A DNA stretch of 64,000 nucleotides from an uncultured Candidatus Saccharibacteria bacterium (GCA_948945085.1 CARBGY010000002.1:1-64000); one strand, 5' to 3'; shown: positions 7,738-20,004, counted from the first letter of the stretch. Notes: generated by a model from the sequence alone, not told the origin. Program-made: numbers and translations.

Positions 7738-9102
7738 TTAACGGAGCATATTCTTACGCTTAAGGAGAGTGTGGTAAGTAATTGCAAACCGGTGCGCTTC
7801 ATCGTCGATGCGCGCAATAAGCTTTGCGACGTGTGAATCTGGTCGTAAAAGCACTGTACGATAAGCCTCGTCGCTGTTATTAGTTTTTGCATGCTCCGGA
7901 ATAATAATACGCACGGCAGCATTCCGTGTGTGATCGCCGGATTTATCGCGACCAATGACAGCAATATTATGAGCCCAAAGTAAATCTTTGACGGCATTTA
8001 CTTGATTTAGACCACCATCTAAAATAACTAGGTTTGGGAAAATCCATTCAGAATGTTTTAATCGTCGCTCAATAACTTCGTGAAGATTAGCGGTATCGTC
8101 ATTTTTTTGTTGGCGAAGTTTAAACTTGCGATATTCAGAGCGATCGGAAGCGCCATTTGTGAAAACTACCATAGATCCAACAACATTTGTTCCAGATTGG
8201 TGAGAAATATCATAACCCTCAATACGACGAGGTGGCTCGGGTAAATTAAGCATGTTTTGTAAATCACTAAGCGCTTGGTCGGACGAAATATCAAGGAATT
8301 CTTTATCAGAAAAAACAATTTTCTTCTGAAGCTCACGCAGACCGAAAAGTTGTGCACGAATTTCGGCAGCTTCTTCAAATTTTTCCGCCTTTGCGGCATC
8401 AAGCATTTGTTTTTCTAAATCTTTGAGAAGTTTGTGACGACCACCTTCCAAGTATAAACGTAGTTTACGAAGGTTTTTTTTGTATTCTTGGGGCGTAGTG
8501 CGACCAACTTCAATCCCCGGTGTCAAACCAAGATCGGTATGTAGAGTCTTTTTTCCATCATAAGGCTTATCGTAATACGGAAAAACTTTGCGCATAATTC
8601 GTAAAGCTTTTTCAACGGCCGTTTTGCCATAGAATGGTCCAATGTAAGTTGCTTTGTCGTCTTGGGGTGTACGAGTAAAGCTAACGTACGGGATTTCAGA
8701 TTTCATATCAATACGAACATAGCTAACAGTCTTGTCGTCACGCAATAAAATATTCCACTTTGGTTTATAGCGTTTTATCATTTCTGATTCAAGAAAAAGC
8801 GCATCCATCTCGGTGTCGACGACAATCCAATCTGTATCAGCAATTTCACGCACCAAAGCTTCGGTCTTAATGTCCTTACCAGTTTTATGAAAATATTGGC
8901 GCACACGATTTTTAAGGACGGCAGCTTTACCAACGTAGATAACTTCGCCACTGGCGCTTTTATGGAAATAGACTCCAGGTGAGGCCGGCAAAGTTTTTAA
9001 CTTTTGTAAAAGCCGATCTCGCATTTCTGGTGTCACAGTTGGGTCAAGATCATATACTTGGTGGTCTAATGACTTAGTAGTACTGACGGATTTTTCAGAC
9101 AT
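7738..9102 (-). CDS. uvrC: Excinuclease ABC subunit C, short form lacking HhH
   Basis: 454 residues. It makes the incisions in nucleotide excision repair with UvrA and UvrB. The N-terminal GIY-YIG nuclease reads PGVYFHKSASGEVIYVGKA. A UVR-like helix pair (AEKFEEAAEIRAQL) follows, then the RNase H-like nuclease with YDISHQSG, LVILDGGLNQV and DEAHRFA. The protein stops right after that His region, so the C-terminal helix-hairpin-helix DNA-binding domain of ~600-residue UvrC is absent. The 60 bp after the stop show no continuation in another frame. It follows the PNPOx-like gene by 16 bp, likely in one operon. Confidence 0.9.
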   Translation of the reverse strand: MSEKSVSTTKSLDHQVYDLDPTVTPEMRDRLLQKLKTLPASPGVYFHKSASGEVIYVGKAAVLKNRVRQYFHKTGKDIKTEALVREIADTDWIVVDTEMDALFLESEMIKRYKPKWNILLRDDKTVSYVRIDMKSEIPYVSFTRTPQDDKATYIGPFYGKTAVEKALRIMRKVFPYYDKPYDGKKTLHTDLGLTPGIEVGRTTPQEYKKNLRKLRLYLEGGRHKLLKDLEKQMLDAAKAEKFEEAAEIRAQLFGLRELQKKIVFSDKEFLDISSDQALSDLQNMLNLPEPPRRIEGYDISHQSGTNVVGSMVVFTNGASDRSEYRKFKLRQQKNDDTANLHEVIERRLKHSEWIFPNLVILDGGLNQVNAVKDLLWAHNIAVIGRDKSGDHTRNAAVRIIIPEHAKTNNSDEAYRTVLLRPDSHVAKLIARIDDEAHRFAITYHTLLKRKNMLR

Positions 9103-9118
9103 AGAATGGCGACATAGG

Positions 9119-9523
9119 TTAAAGTTTAATATCGGTCGAGCTATAATCTTGGTAGTAACGAGCTGCCTCGGCAGTGAATTTTAAGACACAATAATCTGGA
9201 TCAGTGTTACTTTCATAAAAAATCGTATCCATGTCGCGCCAAATTTCATTTTTAATATTTTGATCATGAATTACTTCAACAGTGCCAGTTAGAGCCAAAC
9301 CACGGTAAGTCGGTCGGTCATAAAAGTATAATCCAGCTCTAGGCTCTATGGATAATCTTTGAGCTTTTTGAGATTTTGAATTTGTCGTGAGATAAAACTC
9401 TTTGATTCCGTGACGTTTGCGCGGATTCAACATAGCGCGGGTTGTAGGAAAACCATTCTCATTAATGAAGCTTAGAAAACAGACATCTTGATGATCGATC
9501 AGTTGCTCAATTATTTTATCCAT
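9119..9523 (-). CDS. Pyridoxamine 5'-phosphate oxidase-fold protein
   Basis: 134 residues from ATG 9523 (MDKIIEQL). The pattern VCFLSFINENGFPTTRAM, then FYLTTNSKSQKAQRL and AGLYFYDRP is that of the PNPOx-like split-barrel family (general stress protein 26 type), which bind FMN or related cofactors. The specific substrate is unknown. An ATG three codons upstream (9532) would touch the TATAAT box (9538-9533), so the inner ATG, 9 nt from the box, is chosen. uvrC follows at 16 bp. Confidence 0.75.
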   Translation of the reverse strand: MDKIIEQLIDHQDVCFLSFINENGFPTTRAMLNPRKRHGIKEFYLTTNSKSQKAQRLSIEPRAGLYFYDRPTYRGLALTGTVEVIHDQNIKNEIWRDMDTIFYESNTDPDYCVLKFTAEAARYYQDYSSTDIKL

Positions 9524-9538
9524 ATTCTCCATATTATA
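9524..9538 (-). promoter_or_regulatory. Near-leaderless promoter of PNPOx-uvrC
   Basis: TATAAT at 9538-9533, 9 nt before the ATG at 9523. Confidence 0.5.
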
Positions 9539-9583
9539 CTCCGAAGTCTTACTTTCTATGATTATTATACTACGGAAATTAAT

Positions 9584-9973
9584 CTAATCGTATGATTTGG
9601 CTTTTATGATACTAGGCCTTATAATATTCTCGACTAGTTTAATTAGGGATTCTGGGGTAATATATTCTTCAAAGTGATCGCAGACGGCATACAGTGATCC
9701 GGAAATACGTGTTCCTAACTTCGAAATACAAACGATCGGGACATGCGCATCATAGGTCCAAGCAAGCTCAATACCTAAGCCAGTAGCTGGATAACTTACT
9801 TCAGCGATAACTAAATCAAGTTGAGAGTAAAACTCACGCCCAAAGTTTATATTTTGCCCATCTTCGTGGGGTAAGATGATGTCTCTTTGAGGTAAACTTT
9901 GGTTAGAGCGAATTGGACGATAGAGTTCTTTTTCATAGTCAAATTCGCGAGAGTGGGCTATATAGATTTTCAT
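9584..9973 (-). CDS. Nucleoside 2-deoxyribosyltransferase-like protein
   Basis: 129 residues from ATG 9973 (MKIYIAHSREFDY), preceded by AGGAAAG as ribosome-binding site. The N-terminal strand, the mid-protein QLDLVIAEVSYPATGLGIELAW and the following VPIVCIS resemble the nucleoside deoxyribosyltransferase-like fold, where the acidic residue in the GxGIELAW region is catalytic. Such enzymes swap bases on deoxyribose or hydrolyse nucleotides; the substrate cannot be told here. Stand-alone gene upstream of the PNPOx gene and downstream of the rRNA terminator. Confidence 0.65.
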   Translation of the reverse strand: MKIYIAHSREFDYEKELYRPIRSNQSLPQRDIILPHEDGQNINFGREFYSQLDLVIAEVSYPATGLGIELAWTYDAHVPIVCISKLGTRISGSLYAVCDHFEEYITPESLIKLVENIIRPSIIKAKSYD

Positions 9974-10020
9974 ACATAATTCTTTCCTTTGTAATAGCTT
10001 TATTATATACGATCTACGCA

Positions 10021-10050
10021 AAGACGAAAAGCCACCCGTCTGGGTGGCTT
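10021..10050 (-). terminator. Terminator of the 23S-5S transcript
   Basis: AAGCCACCC and GGGTGGCTT form a 9-bp stem (10029-10050), followed on the minus strand by TTTTCGTCTT. It lies 11 bp beyond the 5S gene. Confidence 0.85.
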
Positions 10051-10061
10051 ATTCGTATAAT

Positions 10062-10169
10062 TTGGCACCTTGCTAGTTTCCCGCTTGTGGCAGTATAATC
10101 GCCGCTACTGGGCTTGACTTCTGTGTTCGGAATGGGAACAGGTATTTCCCCAGCGCTATGGGCACCAAG
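10062..10169 (-). rRNA. rrf: 5S ribosomal RNA
   Basis: Minus-strand sequence contains CCCATTCCGAACACAGAAGT, the conserved 5S loop region, and ends TTGGTGCC/GGTGCCAA pair as helix I with two G-U pairs. About 108 nt. Ends are estimated. Cotranscribed after 23S. Confidence 0.95.
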
Positions 10170-10385
10170 ATAGGGTTTAGGTTCAAGGCTTTAAGCTCTG
10201 TGTCAAAACCTTTGTTCTTGATGTCCATACAACTAGATGGTGTAGATGAAAATTGTAAAACTTACTGTGGTGTTTTATATGGCTTTAGTCTTTAAGACTC
10301 TGCCAGATTAAACACCGGTTGCTAGTTAAGTTATCCAAGTCATCACGGCTCTTGCAATATAGCACAAACCCGATGACTTGAGCAT
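10170..10385 (-). other. 23S-5S spacer with processing stem
   Basis: No tRNA lies in this spacer. TTGCTAGTTAAGT (plus strand, about 10319-10331) is complementary to the sequence flanking the 23S 5' end (ACTTAACTAGCAA, about 13494-13506), giving a long stem that brackets 23S and should be cut by RNase III-like processing. Confidence 0.65.
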
Positions 10386-13487
<3,102 letters not shown>

Positions 13488-13697
13488 TGCATTGACTTAA
13501 CTAGCAATCGAAGTTTAATCGACTACTATTTCCGTCTTACAATTTTGATTCTTCTTTTATGAAAAATCATTTCATCGTTGTCTCAAATTGTTAATTCGAA
13601 ATCTACTTTTGCTTAGTAAATCTAAGTGATAGATTACCTCGCATATTTCTATCGTAATACAGAGGTTGCTTTCTGGCAACTTGCTTAACTGTTCCTC

Positions 13698-13726
13698 ATT
13701 ATAGCGCGTCAATACTATGAAGTCAA
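13698..13726 (-). promoter_or_regulatory. Strong promoter of the 23S-5S operon
   Basis: TTGACT (13726-13721), 17-nt spacer, TATAAT (13703-13698), with A-rich tracts upstream like an UP element. Start expected near 13691, giving about 200 nt of leader that includes half of the 23S processing stem. It shows that 23S has its own promoter here. Confidence 0.85.
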
Positions 13727-13743
13727 CACTTTTTTTAAAGATT

Positions 13744-13990
13744 TTTCGACTTTTTTAAGTTTTCTTGCGTTAACATAGGTAATTTTGTAGTGTTTTACGA
13801 CTTCGAAGGTTATTTTTAGCAACCTTATCTTTCCATTTTATCATACTTTTTCTATTTAGTCAATACTTTTTATGCATACTTTTTAGAGTTTTGGCAAGTT
13901 TTTAAAATCGAAATTTATATCATGAGGAGAATTTATAGGTAATTTTAGATATTTTTTGGAGAGTTCGCATATCTCTGGGGATTTTGCATG
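13744..13990. other. AT-rich intergenic region without a gene
   Basis: Between the 23S promoter and the helicase terminator. Strongly A/T-rich with T tracts and a loosely repeated AGGTAATTTT (13779 and 13937 areas). No 16S or tRNA sequence is present. Confidence 0.5.
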
Positions 13991-14034
13991 AAAAATCCCA
14001 CACCTACTACCTATTACTAGGGTTCAGTGTGGGA
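13991..14034 (-). terminator. Terminator of the helicase gene
   Basis: TCCCACAC (14034-14027, minus) pairs with GTGTGGGA (14003-13996), followed by TTTTT. It lies 13 bp after the helicase stop. Confidence 0.8.
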
Positions 14035-14046
14035 AAATCGGTTAAG

Positions 14047-16266
14047 TTAGCTGTCATTTTGAAGTTCTGCAAGTATTCTTTTGGTACCCACAGCGTCATT
14101 AATGGCTTTTATTCCACCAAAGCGGCGTCGGTATGCAGAATAGCCAGCTATGGACATTGTGCTTTCCAAATCACTCTGAGTGAGTGGCCTGCGGTTCGTT
14201 CTCACTATATTGGCCGCTGCTTCTATTAATCTCTCATTAGTTAATTCGGCGCGTTTCGTTGAACGTATTGGCTTTCTGCGAGGAGACTTAATTAAACCTG
14301 CTAATTTCAGTGCGTTGTCATAACTTTTGAACCGTTTAACAATCAACTCAAAACTTGGTAAGCTTGAATCGAACTTAATATCTTTGGATGTTGGGGTACG
14401 GCCATCTTTTTTCGTCTTAGCAATTAGAACGTCTAATATTTCTTGATCAGTCGCATGCACCCAGTCTTTCGTTCTACGTTTCAAGCCCGACTTTTTACGA
14501 AGGTTTTCCCAACTTTTGAAGTGCGCAAGATACGTGCAGGATCTTGGCATATCTGGATCTTCATCTACTTCTGCCGTCGTTGGGGCTTCACCGTTAGTCT
14601 GCGTGGATTTCTTTACATACAACTCGATCAATTCCTCATCAGAGTACGGTTCAACAAAGCCATATTCCAGGCCCGCCAGCTTAAGGGCATTACCAAATCC
14701 ATGAAAGCGATTACTATAAGTATCAGGGTTAGGCATGCTTTCGTCTAACAGTATATCTCTTTTAGTCAATGTTGTTTTACCTTCCCTTTCTGCTTTATCA
14801 CGAAGTTTCTGCAGAAGTTCTTCGTCATTATAGTAATAACTAACATAGGGAACTCCTGCCATTTTAGCAACGTTCTCTAGTGTTTTGAAACGGTTACGGT
14901 ATGTTGTAGCTGTAGCCATTTTTGGATCAGCGTCGATCTCGCTTTGGGTTGGACCACGCCCTCCTAGCTCTTGCGCTTTATTATAGTAGTCCTTGATTAG
15001 CGTTTCGTCAGAATAAAAATATGCGCAAACTTTCGCCAAAAGTGAAAAAATATCTATGGTTCTGACTTTAAATTCTGGCGTGGCAATATTGAGAGTGAAC
15101 TTTTCACGAGAATCAGCCTCACCGGCGCCATGTGTTAATCCGTCACTGATGGCATTTATCTGGAAATCATCCAGCCTTTGTTTTAGCTCTAGGACAGCTT
15201 GGATACGTTCGCAGTTTGCCACAAAATCCAACACTTTTACCTTGGTCTTTCCAGGAAAGAGACGCGTACCCCGACCAAGTTGCTGGTAAAAGATGTTCTC
15301 GGAAACCGTGTTGCGCAAAAAGACAATCACATTAGCATCCGGCACGTCAACGCCTTCGTTCAGCATCTGAACTGAAACGATAGCGCGAATCTTGCCGCTA
15401 CGGAAGGCTTCAAGGGCCATATCGTTCGTCAAACTACTTTGCCCCTTATGAACCAAGACAGCATCTTCACCCATCATTTTAGTGATGCACCTAGCGTGCT
15501 CGATGGTTTTGCAAAAAATCATAGTTTTCGAATCTAATTGTTCAGCAGAGTACTGCTTAATTAACCGAACAATCTCCTCGTCACGCTTGGGCACAAAAAT
15601 CGTGCGATTGAGTTGCGTGATGGGCATTTTCTTGTCATTTTTGAGACATTCATCAAGTTTTTCTTGAGACATGTCGTCAAGGACGAGCTGATAATCACAT
15701 TCAGCAAGCAAACCTCGACTCATGGCCTCAATGAAATCCAGCTTATAGACTGGCTCGCCGTAAATCTCCTCGATATTCTGACCATCGAGACGGTCAGGGG
15801 TAGCAGTGAGACCAAGCAGAAACTCGGGTTTAAAGTATTTAATCGTGGGAAAATAGGTGCGAGCATGACTATGATGAGCTTCATCAACCACAACGTAGCT
15901 AAACAGATCCTTCGAAAACTCCTTACGATGCTCTTTCATAGTCTGAAAAGTCGCAAAGAGAAAATCGGTTCGACGAACTGCTCTCTCATGACCAGTAAAC
16001 ATACCGTAGCTATATTCTTCACCAAAATAACTTTTAAATTTGTCTTTCGACTGGCTAAGAATGACTTCAGAATGACATAGGACTAGAACTCGACCAAATT
16101 CGCGACCGGCAAAGAACTGCTCGATTACGAAAGCTGACGTCAAAGTCTTGCCTAAGCCACTCGCCATGACGACGAGAGCGCGTTTGAGGCCTGATTCGGC
16201 AGCTTTTGAAATAGCGTCGAGACATTCGACCTGATAGGGCCGAGGCATAATCTTCGGATTTTTCAT
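14047..16266 (-). CDS. SF2 DEAH helicase with five C-terminal HNH-associated-type repeats
   Basis: 739 residues. The helicase core has motif I MASGLGKT (34-41), DEAH (128-131), TATPDR (154-159) and motif VI QLGRGTRLF (329-337), like type III restriction / UvrB-type translocases. From about residue 417 there are five repeats of 55-60 residues (about 417-472, 478-534, 540-596, 603-657, 674-727). Each has a (S/T)(D/N)EEL start, a central (P/T)T..(D/E)(I/V) and an end like YxxRFKSxxNALKLAGL. They resemble the homing-endonuclease-associated repeat, a small helix-turn-helix DNA-binding unit. No nuclease domain or methylase neighbour is seen. Defence, mobile-element or repair roles are possible. Start supported by GGAGGGG upstream. 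Confidence 0.85.
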   Translation of the reverse strand: MKNPKIMPRPYQVECLDAISKAAESGLKRALVVMASGLGKTLTSAFVIEQFFAGREFGRVLVLCHSEVILSQSKDKFKSYFGEEYSYGMFTGHERAVRRTDFLFATFQTMKEHRKEFSKDLFSYVVVDEAHHSHARTYFPTIKYFKPEFLLGLTATPDRLDGQNIEEIYGEPVYKLDFIEAMSRGLLAECDYQLVLDDMSQEKLDECLKNDKKMPITQLNRTIFVPKRDEEIVRLIKQYSAEQLDSKTMIFCKTIEHARCITKMMGEDAVLVHKGQSSLTNDMALEAFRSGKIRAIVSVQMLNEGVDVPDANVIVFLRNTVSENIFYQQLGRGTRLFPGKTKVKVLDFVANCERIQAVLELKQRLDDFQINAISDGLTHGAGEADSREKFTLNIATPEFKVRTIDIFSLLAKVCAYFYSDETLIKDYYNKAQELGGRGPTQSEIDADPKMATATTYRNRFKTLENVAKMAGVPYVSYYYNDEELLQKLRDKAEREGKTTLTKRDILLDESMPNPDTYSNRFHGFGNALKLAGLEYGFVEPYSDEELIELYVKKSTQTNGEAPTTAEVDEDPDMPRSCTYLAHFKSWENLRKKSGLKRRTKDWVHATDQEILDVLIAKTKKDGRTPTSKDIKFDSSLPSFELIVKRFKSYDNALKLAGLIKSPRRKPIRSTKRAELTNERLIEAAANIVRTNRRPLTQSDLESTMSIAGYSAYRRRFGGIKAINDAVGTKRILAELQNDS

Positions 16267-16351
16267 AGAAAATCCCCTCCTTTTCTATTTTTGGAAAAAT
16301 TACAGGCAATAACAACTAACTTTTAAGGCTTGTAACCAAAATAGCGATGAT

Positions 16352-16393
16352 GGAATCTTAGTCGACGCTAAGATTCCTTTTTAGCTAAAAAGG
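16352..16393 (-). promoter_or_regulatory. Double palindrome in the helicase leader
   Basis: GGAATCTTAG/CTAAGATTCC (16352-16377) abuts a perfect 18-bp palindrome CCTTTTTAGCTAAAAAGG (16376-16393); they share two bases, so the two hairpins overlap. Just upstream in the transcript is a perfect AAGGAGGT with no start codon behind it. This ~150-nt leader may regulate the helicase; the plus-strand T run makes a reverse terminator an alternative. Confidence 0.5.
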
Positions 16394-16427
16394 CTACAAT
16401 TCGAGGAGAAGATACCTCCTTATTTCC

Positions 16428-16456
16428 ATTGTATCACAGGTTATGCTTTTTGTCAA
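16428..16456 (-). promoter_or_regulatory. Consensus promoter of the helicase gene
   Basis: TTGACA (16456-16451), 17-nt spacer, TACAAT (16433-16428). Start near 16421 gives a long structured leader before the ATG at 16266. Confidence 0.75.
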
Positions 16457-16464
16457 TAGTTATA

Positions 16465-17019
16465 CTATATTTTGTAGGGGTAAATCTCGGAATTGGCGAA
16501 TTTCGGAAGATGCTCTTGGCTAGGATTATCAGGGTCGCCAGTGATTATAATATGAGAGCGGAGCATGACGCCATTAGAGGTGAAAATGAGGATATTGGCA
16601 TCTTCAGAGTATTTAGCCTTTAAGTCGTCGAGAAAGTTGCGAACGCGGGCAGTCATGTCATTGATCGACTCAACACCGAAGGCACTGGAATTAAGGACTG
16701 GGTCAAGAAAATCAATATTACAATGATTAAAAATAGATTCCCTGGGTTTACCCTCAAATTCGCCGCAGTTACGTTCCTTCAGGCGGTCATCGGGTATAAT
16801 TTCGTAATTCCCGGCTGTAACAATTTCAGCAGTGCGAAGGACCCTCTGAAGAGGCGAGGAATAAACGGCATCAAATTTTAGGCTAGATTGGGCGAGTTTG
16901 TTACGCAAAACTTCAGCTTGTTTGATACCGGTTCCGTTTAACGGGATATCTTTCCACCCTTGAGTTAAGTGTTGGACATTCCAGTCAGTTTGGCCGTGAC
17001 GGACGAAGTAGAGGTTCAC
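16465..17019 (-). CDS. Histidine phosphatase family protein (phosphoglycerate mutase-like)
   Basis: 184 residues. Begins MNLYFVRHGQTDWNVQ with the RHG motif whose His is phosphorylated, followed by IPLNGTGIKQAEVL, the SSPLQRVLRTAEI arginine and the ERNCGEFEG acid. Members are broad phosphatases or cofactor-dependent phosphoglycerate mutases. Since a cofactor-independent gpmI is present at 41.8 kb, a phosphatase role is more likely. Its ATG overlaps the nudix stop by 4 bp; last gene of the pepN-nudix operon. Confidence 0.85.
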   Translation of the reverse strand: MNLYFVRHGQTDWNVQHLTQGWKDIPLNGTGIKQAEVLRNKLAQSSLKFDAVYSSPLQRVLRTAEIVTAGNYEIIPDDRLKERNCGEFEGKPRESIFNHCNIDFLDPVLNSSAFGVESINDMTARVRNFLDDLKAKYSEDANILIFTSNGVMLRSHIIITGDPDNPSQEHLPKFANSEIYPYKI

Positions 17020-17462
17020 TGGACCTCTTTCTTCGTGGTAATGTCAATGAAATCCAAAGGCATTATCTTGCCGTCACGATAGTTCGTAAGGGCGGAAATA
17101 ATCCATTCTGGAGCACGAAGTTGGTCGCCAAGAACAATAGCTTCCTCATAAGTAAACCATTCTGCCGCAAGGATTTCACCAGCTTGCGGCTTAACTGTAT
17201 CAGTTAAGAGGTTAGTAGCGAATACAAATGAAGCAAAGATATCGTCTTGACGACGCTGATTGTCAATTTCACAGATGCCGGTCAATTCGACGTCGCAATT
17301 CGTTTCTTCTTTAATTTCACGAATAGCGCCTTCGAATAAAGTTTCACCAATATCGAGATGCCCGGCCGGCAGACACCATTTGCCATAACATTTTGTTTTA
17401 GATTCCTGGACTAGAAGATATTTTCCGTCTTTCTCGACGACACCACCACAAATGATTGCCAT
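17016..17462 (-). CDS. NUDIX hydrolase
   Basis: 148 residues. The Nudix box GHLDIGETLFEGAIREI-KEE is complete (G-x5-E-x7-RE-x2-EE), preceded by KWCLPAGH as in MutT/Ap4A-type enzymes. It hydrolyses a nucleoside diphosphate linked to another group; the substrate is not evident. It sits 4 bp after pepN and overlaps the phosphatase gene, so a two-step phosphate removal is conceivable. Confidence 0.88.
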   Translation of the reverse strand: MAIICGGVVEKDGKYLLVQESKTKCYGKWCLPAGHLDIGETLFEGAIREIKEETNCDVELTGICEIDNQRRQDDIFASFVFATNLLTDTVKPQAGEILAAEWFTYEEAIVLGDQLRAPEWIISALTNYRDGKIMPLDFIDITTKKEVQ

Positions 17463-17466
17463 ATAT

Positions 17467-20004
17467 TTATTCTCCTTTAGTTAATTCTTTAAGTTTAGCT
17501 TCGACGGCTGGCGTATCATGTTCGATAAGACGGAGGCGAGCATCAATGTCCGTGTGGGCGATTTTAATACCACGAGCAAGAGCGGGGTCTTCAGTTTTAG
17601 GGTCGATGAAGTCATAGAAGACTTTTGCTTCGTCATCTGTACGAAGTGCACCGGAAGTGTAGCGAATATAATCATCAAGGGACTTTTCGCCAGAAATGGT
17701 CTTGACGTAATCCCAGTGATCAATTAACCAGTTTAGAGTTTGCGCACGTGCACGATAATTACGAATTAAATAAATATACAGAAAGATGTGATCTTGGGGT
17801 CGTACGATGTCGGGCTGGTCAAGCAAGGCGAGAGCTTGTTTAAGATTCCCTGCTTCGCGAGGAAAGCTCGCAATGATAAAAAGGAGATCGGATTTTAAAT
17901 CAGGATCGGAAGTTTCAGAATATTTCTTTAAAAGTTGGTCAAAAATTAAGTTTTCGTCGATCAGTAATTTTGCTCCAATAATATATATGCGCAGTTCTGG
18001 GTTAAGCAAAGATAAATTATCCTGATATAGACCTGCGAGTTGTTTAAGAATTGTAGGTTCTTCAATATAGTACGCAACGCCGGCGAGGAGTTTGCGAATA
18101 TGGGTTCGATCAGTATCTGTCAGCTTACCAAAATCAAGATTTTCAAACTGATCTTTTAGAAGCTTCTGCAGATAAGTTTTATAACTAGCTGCAAACTCGG
18201 TTTCGGGTGGGCAGAAAAGTTTTAGATCATTAATAATATCGATAATAATATCCCAAACGGCCGGAGAAGTTTCATGGATAAAATGTGGTAGTAAATCCAG
18301 AAGCGAGGAAGATGGAACATCGGGAGTTTTAGCAAGAAGCATGCGATCGATAAGGACGCGAAGTTTTTGTTCGAGCGACTGCTCGTCGAATTTAACTAAC
18401 TTCTGATTAAATTCCTGGTCGGAAAGGTTAATGAGATAGTGGCCAGACATGTCATCAAAAATTTCTGGTAAAGGCCATTTTGTATCATCAGAATCACCCG
18501 TAATCAAGAAACGATGTTCGTCAAAGTCGGCGCCAATACCAATTGAAGAAGACTGAGATTCTTTCAAAGACACAGACGACGCATCCTTACGAGCCAGGAC
18601 TGGATATCCGGGTTGAGTAATCCAAGTATGCATGAAGTTCTTGATGTCAAAATTAGCATATAACTGTAGGGCGTTCCATAAGTCATCTGCAGTGGTGTTT
18701 TGGTACTGGAACTTATCGAAATAGTAGCGAACACCTTGACGAAACTTTGCTTCACCCATCAGGCGGATTAACATTAAAATCAAACGTGCACCTTTGGCAT
18801 AAACGATGGCCCCATCAAATAGTGTGGCAATTTCTGATGGATGATGGATAGCTTGCTGCACGGCTTGGACACCTGGGAGGCAATCCCTACGTAACGCAGC
18901 AAGGCAGTCACCCGTAAAGAAGTCTTGCCAAACATTAAGTTCTGGATAAATTGCATCCGCTGCATAATACTCAATAACACTAGCAAAAGATTCGTTGAGC
19001 CAAAGATCATCCCACCAGGCCATCGTAACGAGATCTCCGAACCACTGATGAGCGAGTTCATGCGTAATCGTAGTAGCGACTGTGCGTTTAGTAGATAATG
19101 AGGCACTCGAAGTTGTCAGCATCATAGATTCACGATAAGTAACAAGTCCCCAGTTTTCCATAGCGCCAGATTCAAAATCCGGTAAAGCAACTTGGTCAAG
19201 TTTTGAGAGTGGATATTTAATGCCGAATTTTTCGTCATAATATTCAAGCGCACGAGCAGCGGTTTGGTTGGCAAAAAGTAAGGATTCGAGCGGTTGGTTA
19301 AGTGCGCAATATGAGGAGACTTTCGTGCCATTTTTATTGATAGTCGAGACACTTTGGAGAGGACCGGCAACCCAGGCGAGAAGATAAGTTGACATAACTG
19401 GAGTGCGCGCAAAAGCATACGTATTGCCATAAATATTGTGACAAGGCATGTTGGATAACACAACGTCTTCTGAATGGGCATCTTCAAGCTCAATTTTGAG
19501 GTGAAAAGTGGCTTTTGCGGCGGGTTCGTCGATACATGGAAAGGCTTGACGAGCGTAGTGAGATTCGAACTGAGTTGCCACCAGACACTTTTCTTCGCCA
19601 TTATGCATATAGGTCGAAAGATAACAGCCTTCCATATTATGATCGAGTTTAGCCTCGAACTCGATTATAAAAGTAATTCCAAAATCGTATTTCGAGGCGG
19701 GTAAATCATTAACACGATCGGTGCGATAGAAAGCAGGGACCATCTTTGCTGTAATTGGAATTGAAATAGTTTCACCATCATAATCATATGTACACGCAAG
19801 TCCCTTTTCTTCATAATAAGGAGTGCCGACCATATTGAGGTAATGAACCGAGCGAATTTGCATCCCAACAGCATGAAATTTAATTGTTTCAGCATGTACA
19901 TAGCCGCGAATTTCGACTTTACCGGACATAATTTCGTGATGTCGATTGATTTGTAAAGACAAGTCGTACTCGTCGGGAGTAAAATAATCAAGTAGTTTTT
20001 CCAT
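17467..20004 (-). CDS. pepN: M1 family aminopeptidase (PepN-like)
   Basis: 845 residues, normal for the family. It has the exopeptidase motif GAMENWG and the zinc site HELAHQW with the second Glu in the NESFASVIEY helix, plus the ERAP1-like helical C-terminal domain. It removes N-terminal residues from peptides and fits the peptide-uptake protein at 5.2 kb. No signal peptide, so cytosolic. TATAAT (20019-20014) lies 9 nt before ATG. First gene of pepN-nudix-phosphatase. Confidence 0.95.
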   Translation of the reverse strand: MEKLLDYFTPDEYDLSLQINRHHEIMSGKVEIRGYVHAETIKFHAVGMQIRSVHYLNMVGTPYYEEKGLACTYDYDGETISIPITAKMVPAFYRTDRVNDLPASKYDFGITFIIEFEAKLDHNMEGCYLSTYMHNGEEKCLVATQFESHYARQAFPCIDEPAAKATFHLKIELEDAHSEDVVLSNMPCHNIYGNTYAFARTPVMSTYLLAWVAGPLQSVSTINKNGTKVSSYCALNQPLESLLFANQTAARALEYYDEKFGIKYPLSKLDQVALPDFESGAMENWGLVTYRESMMLTTSSASLSTKRTVATTITHELAHQWFGDLVTMAWWDDLWLNESFASVIEYYAADAIYPELNVWQDFFTGDCLAALRRDCLPGVQAVQQAIHHPSEIATLFDGAIVYAKGARLILMLIRLMGEAKFRQGVRYYFDKFQYQNTTADDLWNALQLYANFDIKNFMHTWITQPGYPVLARKDASSVSLKESQSSSIGIGADFDEHRFLITGDSDDTKWPLPEIFDDMSGHYLINLSDQEFNQKLVKFDEQSLEQKLRVLIDRMLLAKTPDVPSSSLLDLLPHFIHETSPAVWDIIIDIINDLKLFCPPETEFAASYKTYLQKLLKDQFENLDFGKLTDTDRTHIRKLLAGVAYYIEEPTILKQLAGLYQDNLSLLNPELRIYIIGAKLLIDENLIFDQLLKKYSETSDPDLKSDLLFIIASFPREAGNLKQALALLDQPDIVRPQDHIFLYIYLIRNYRARAQTLNWLIDHWDYVKTISGEKSLDDYIRYTSGALRTDDEAKVFYDFIDPKTEDPALARGIKIAHTDIDARLRLIEHDTPAVEAKLKELTKGE

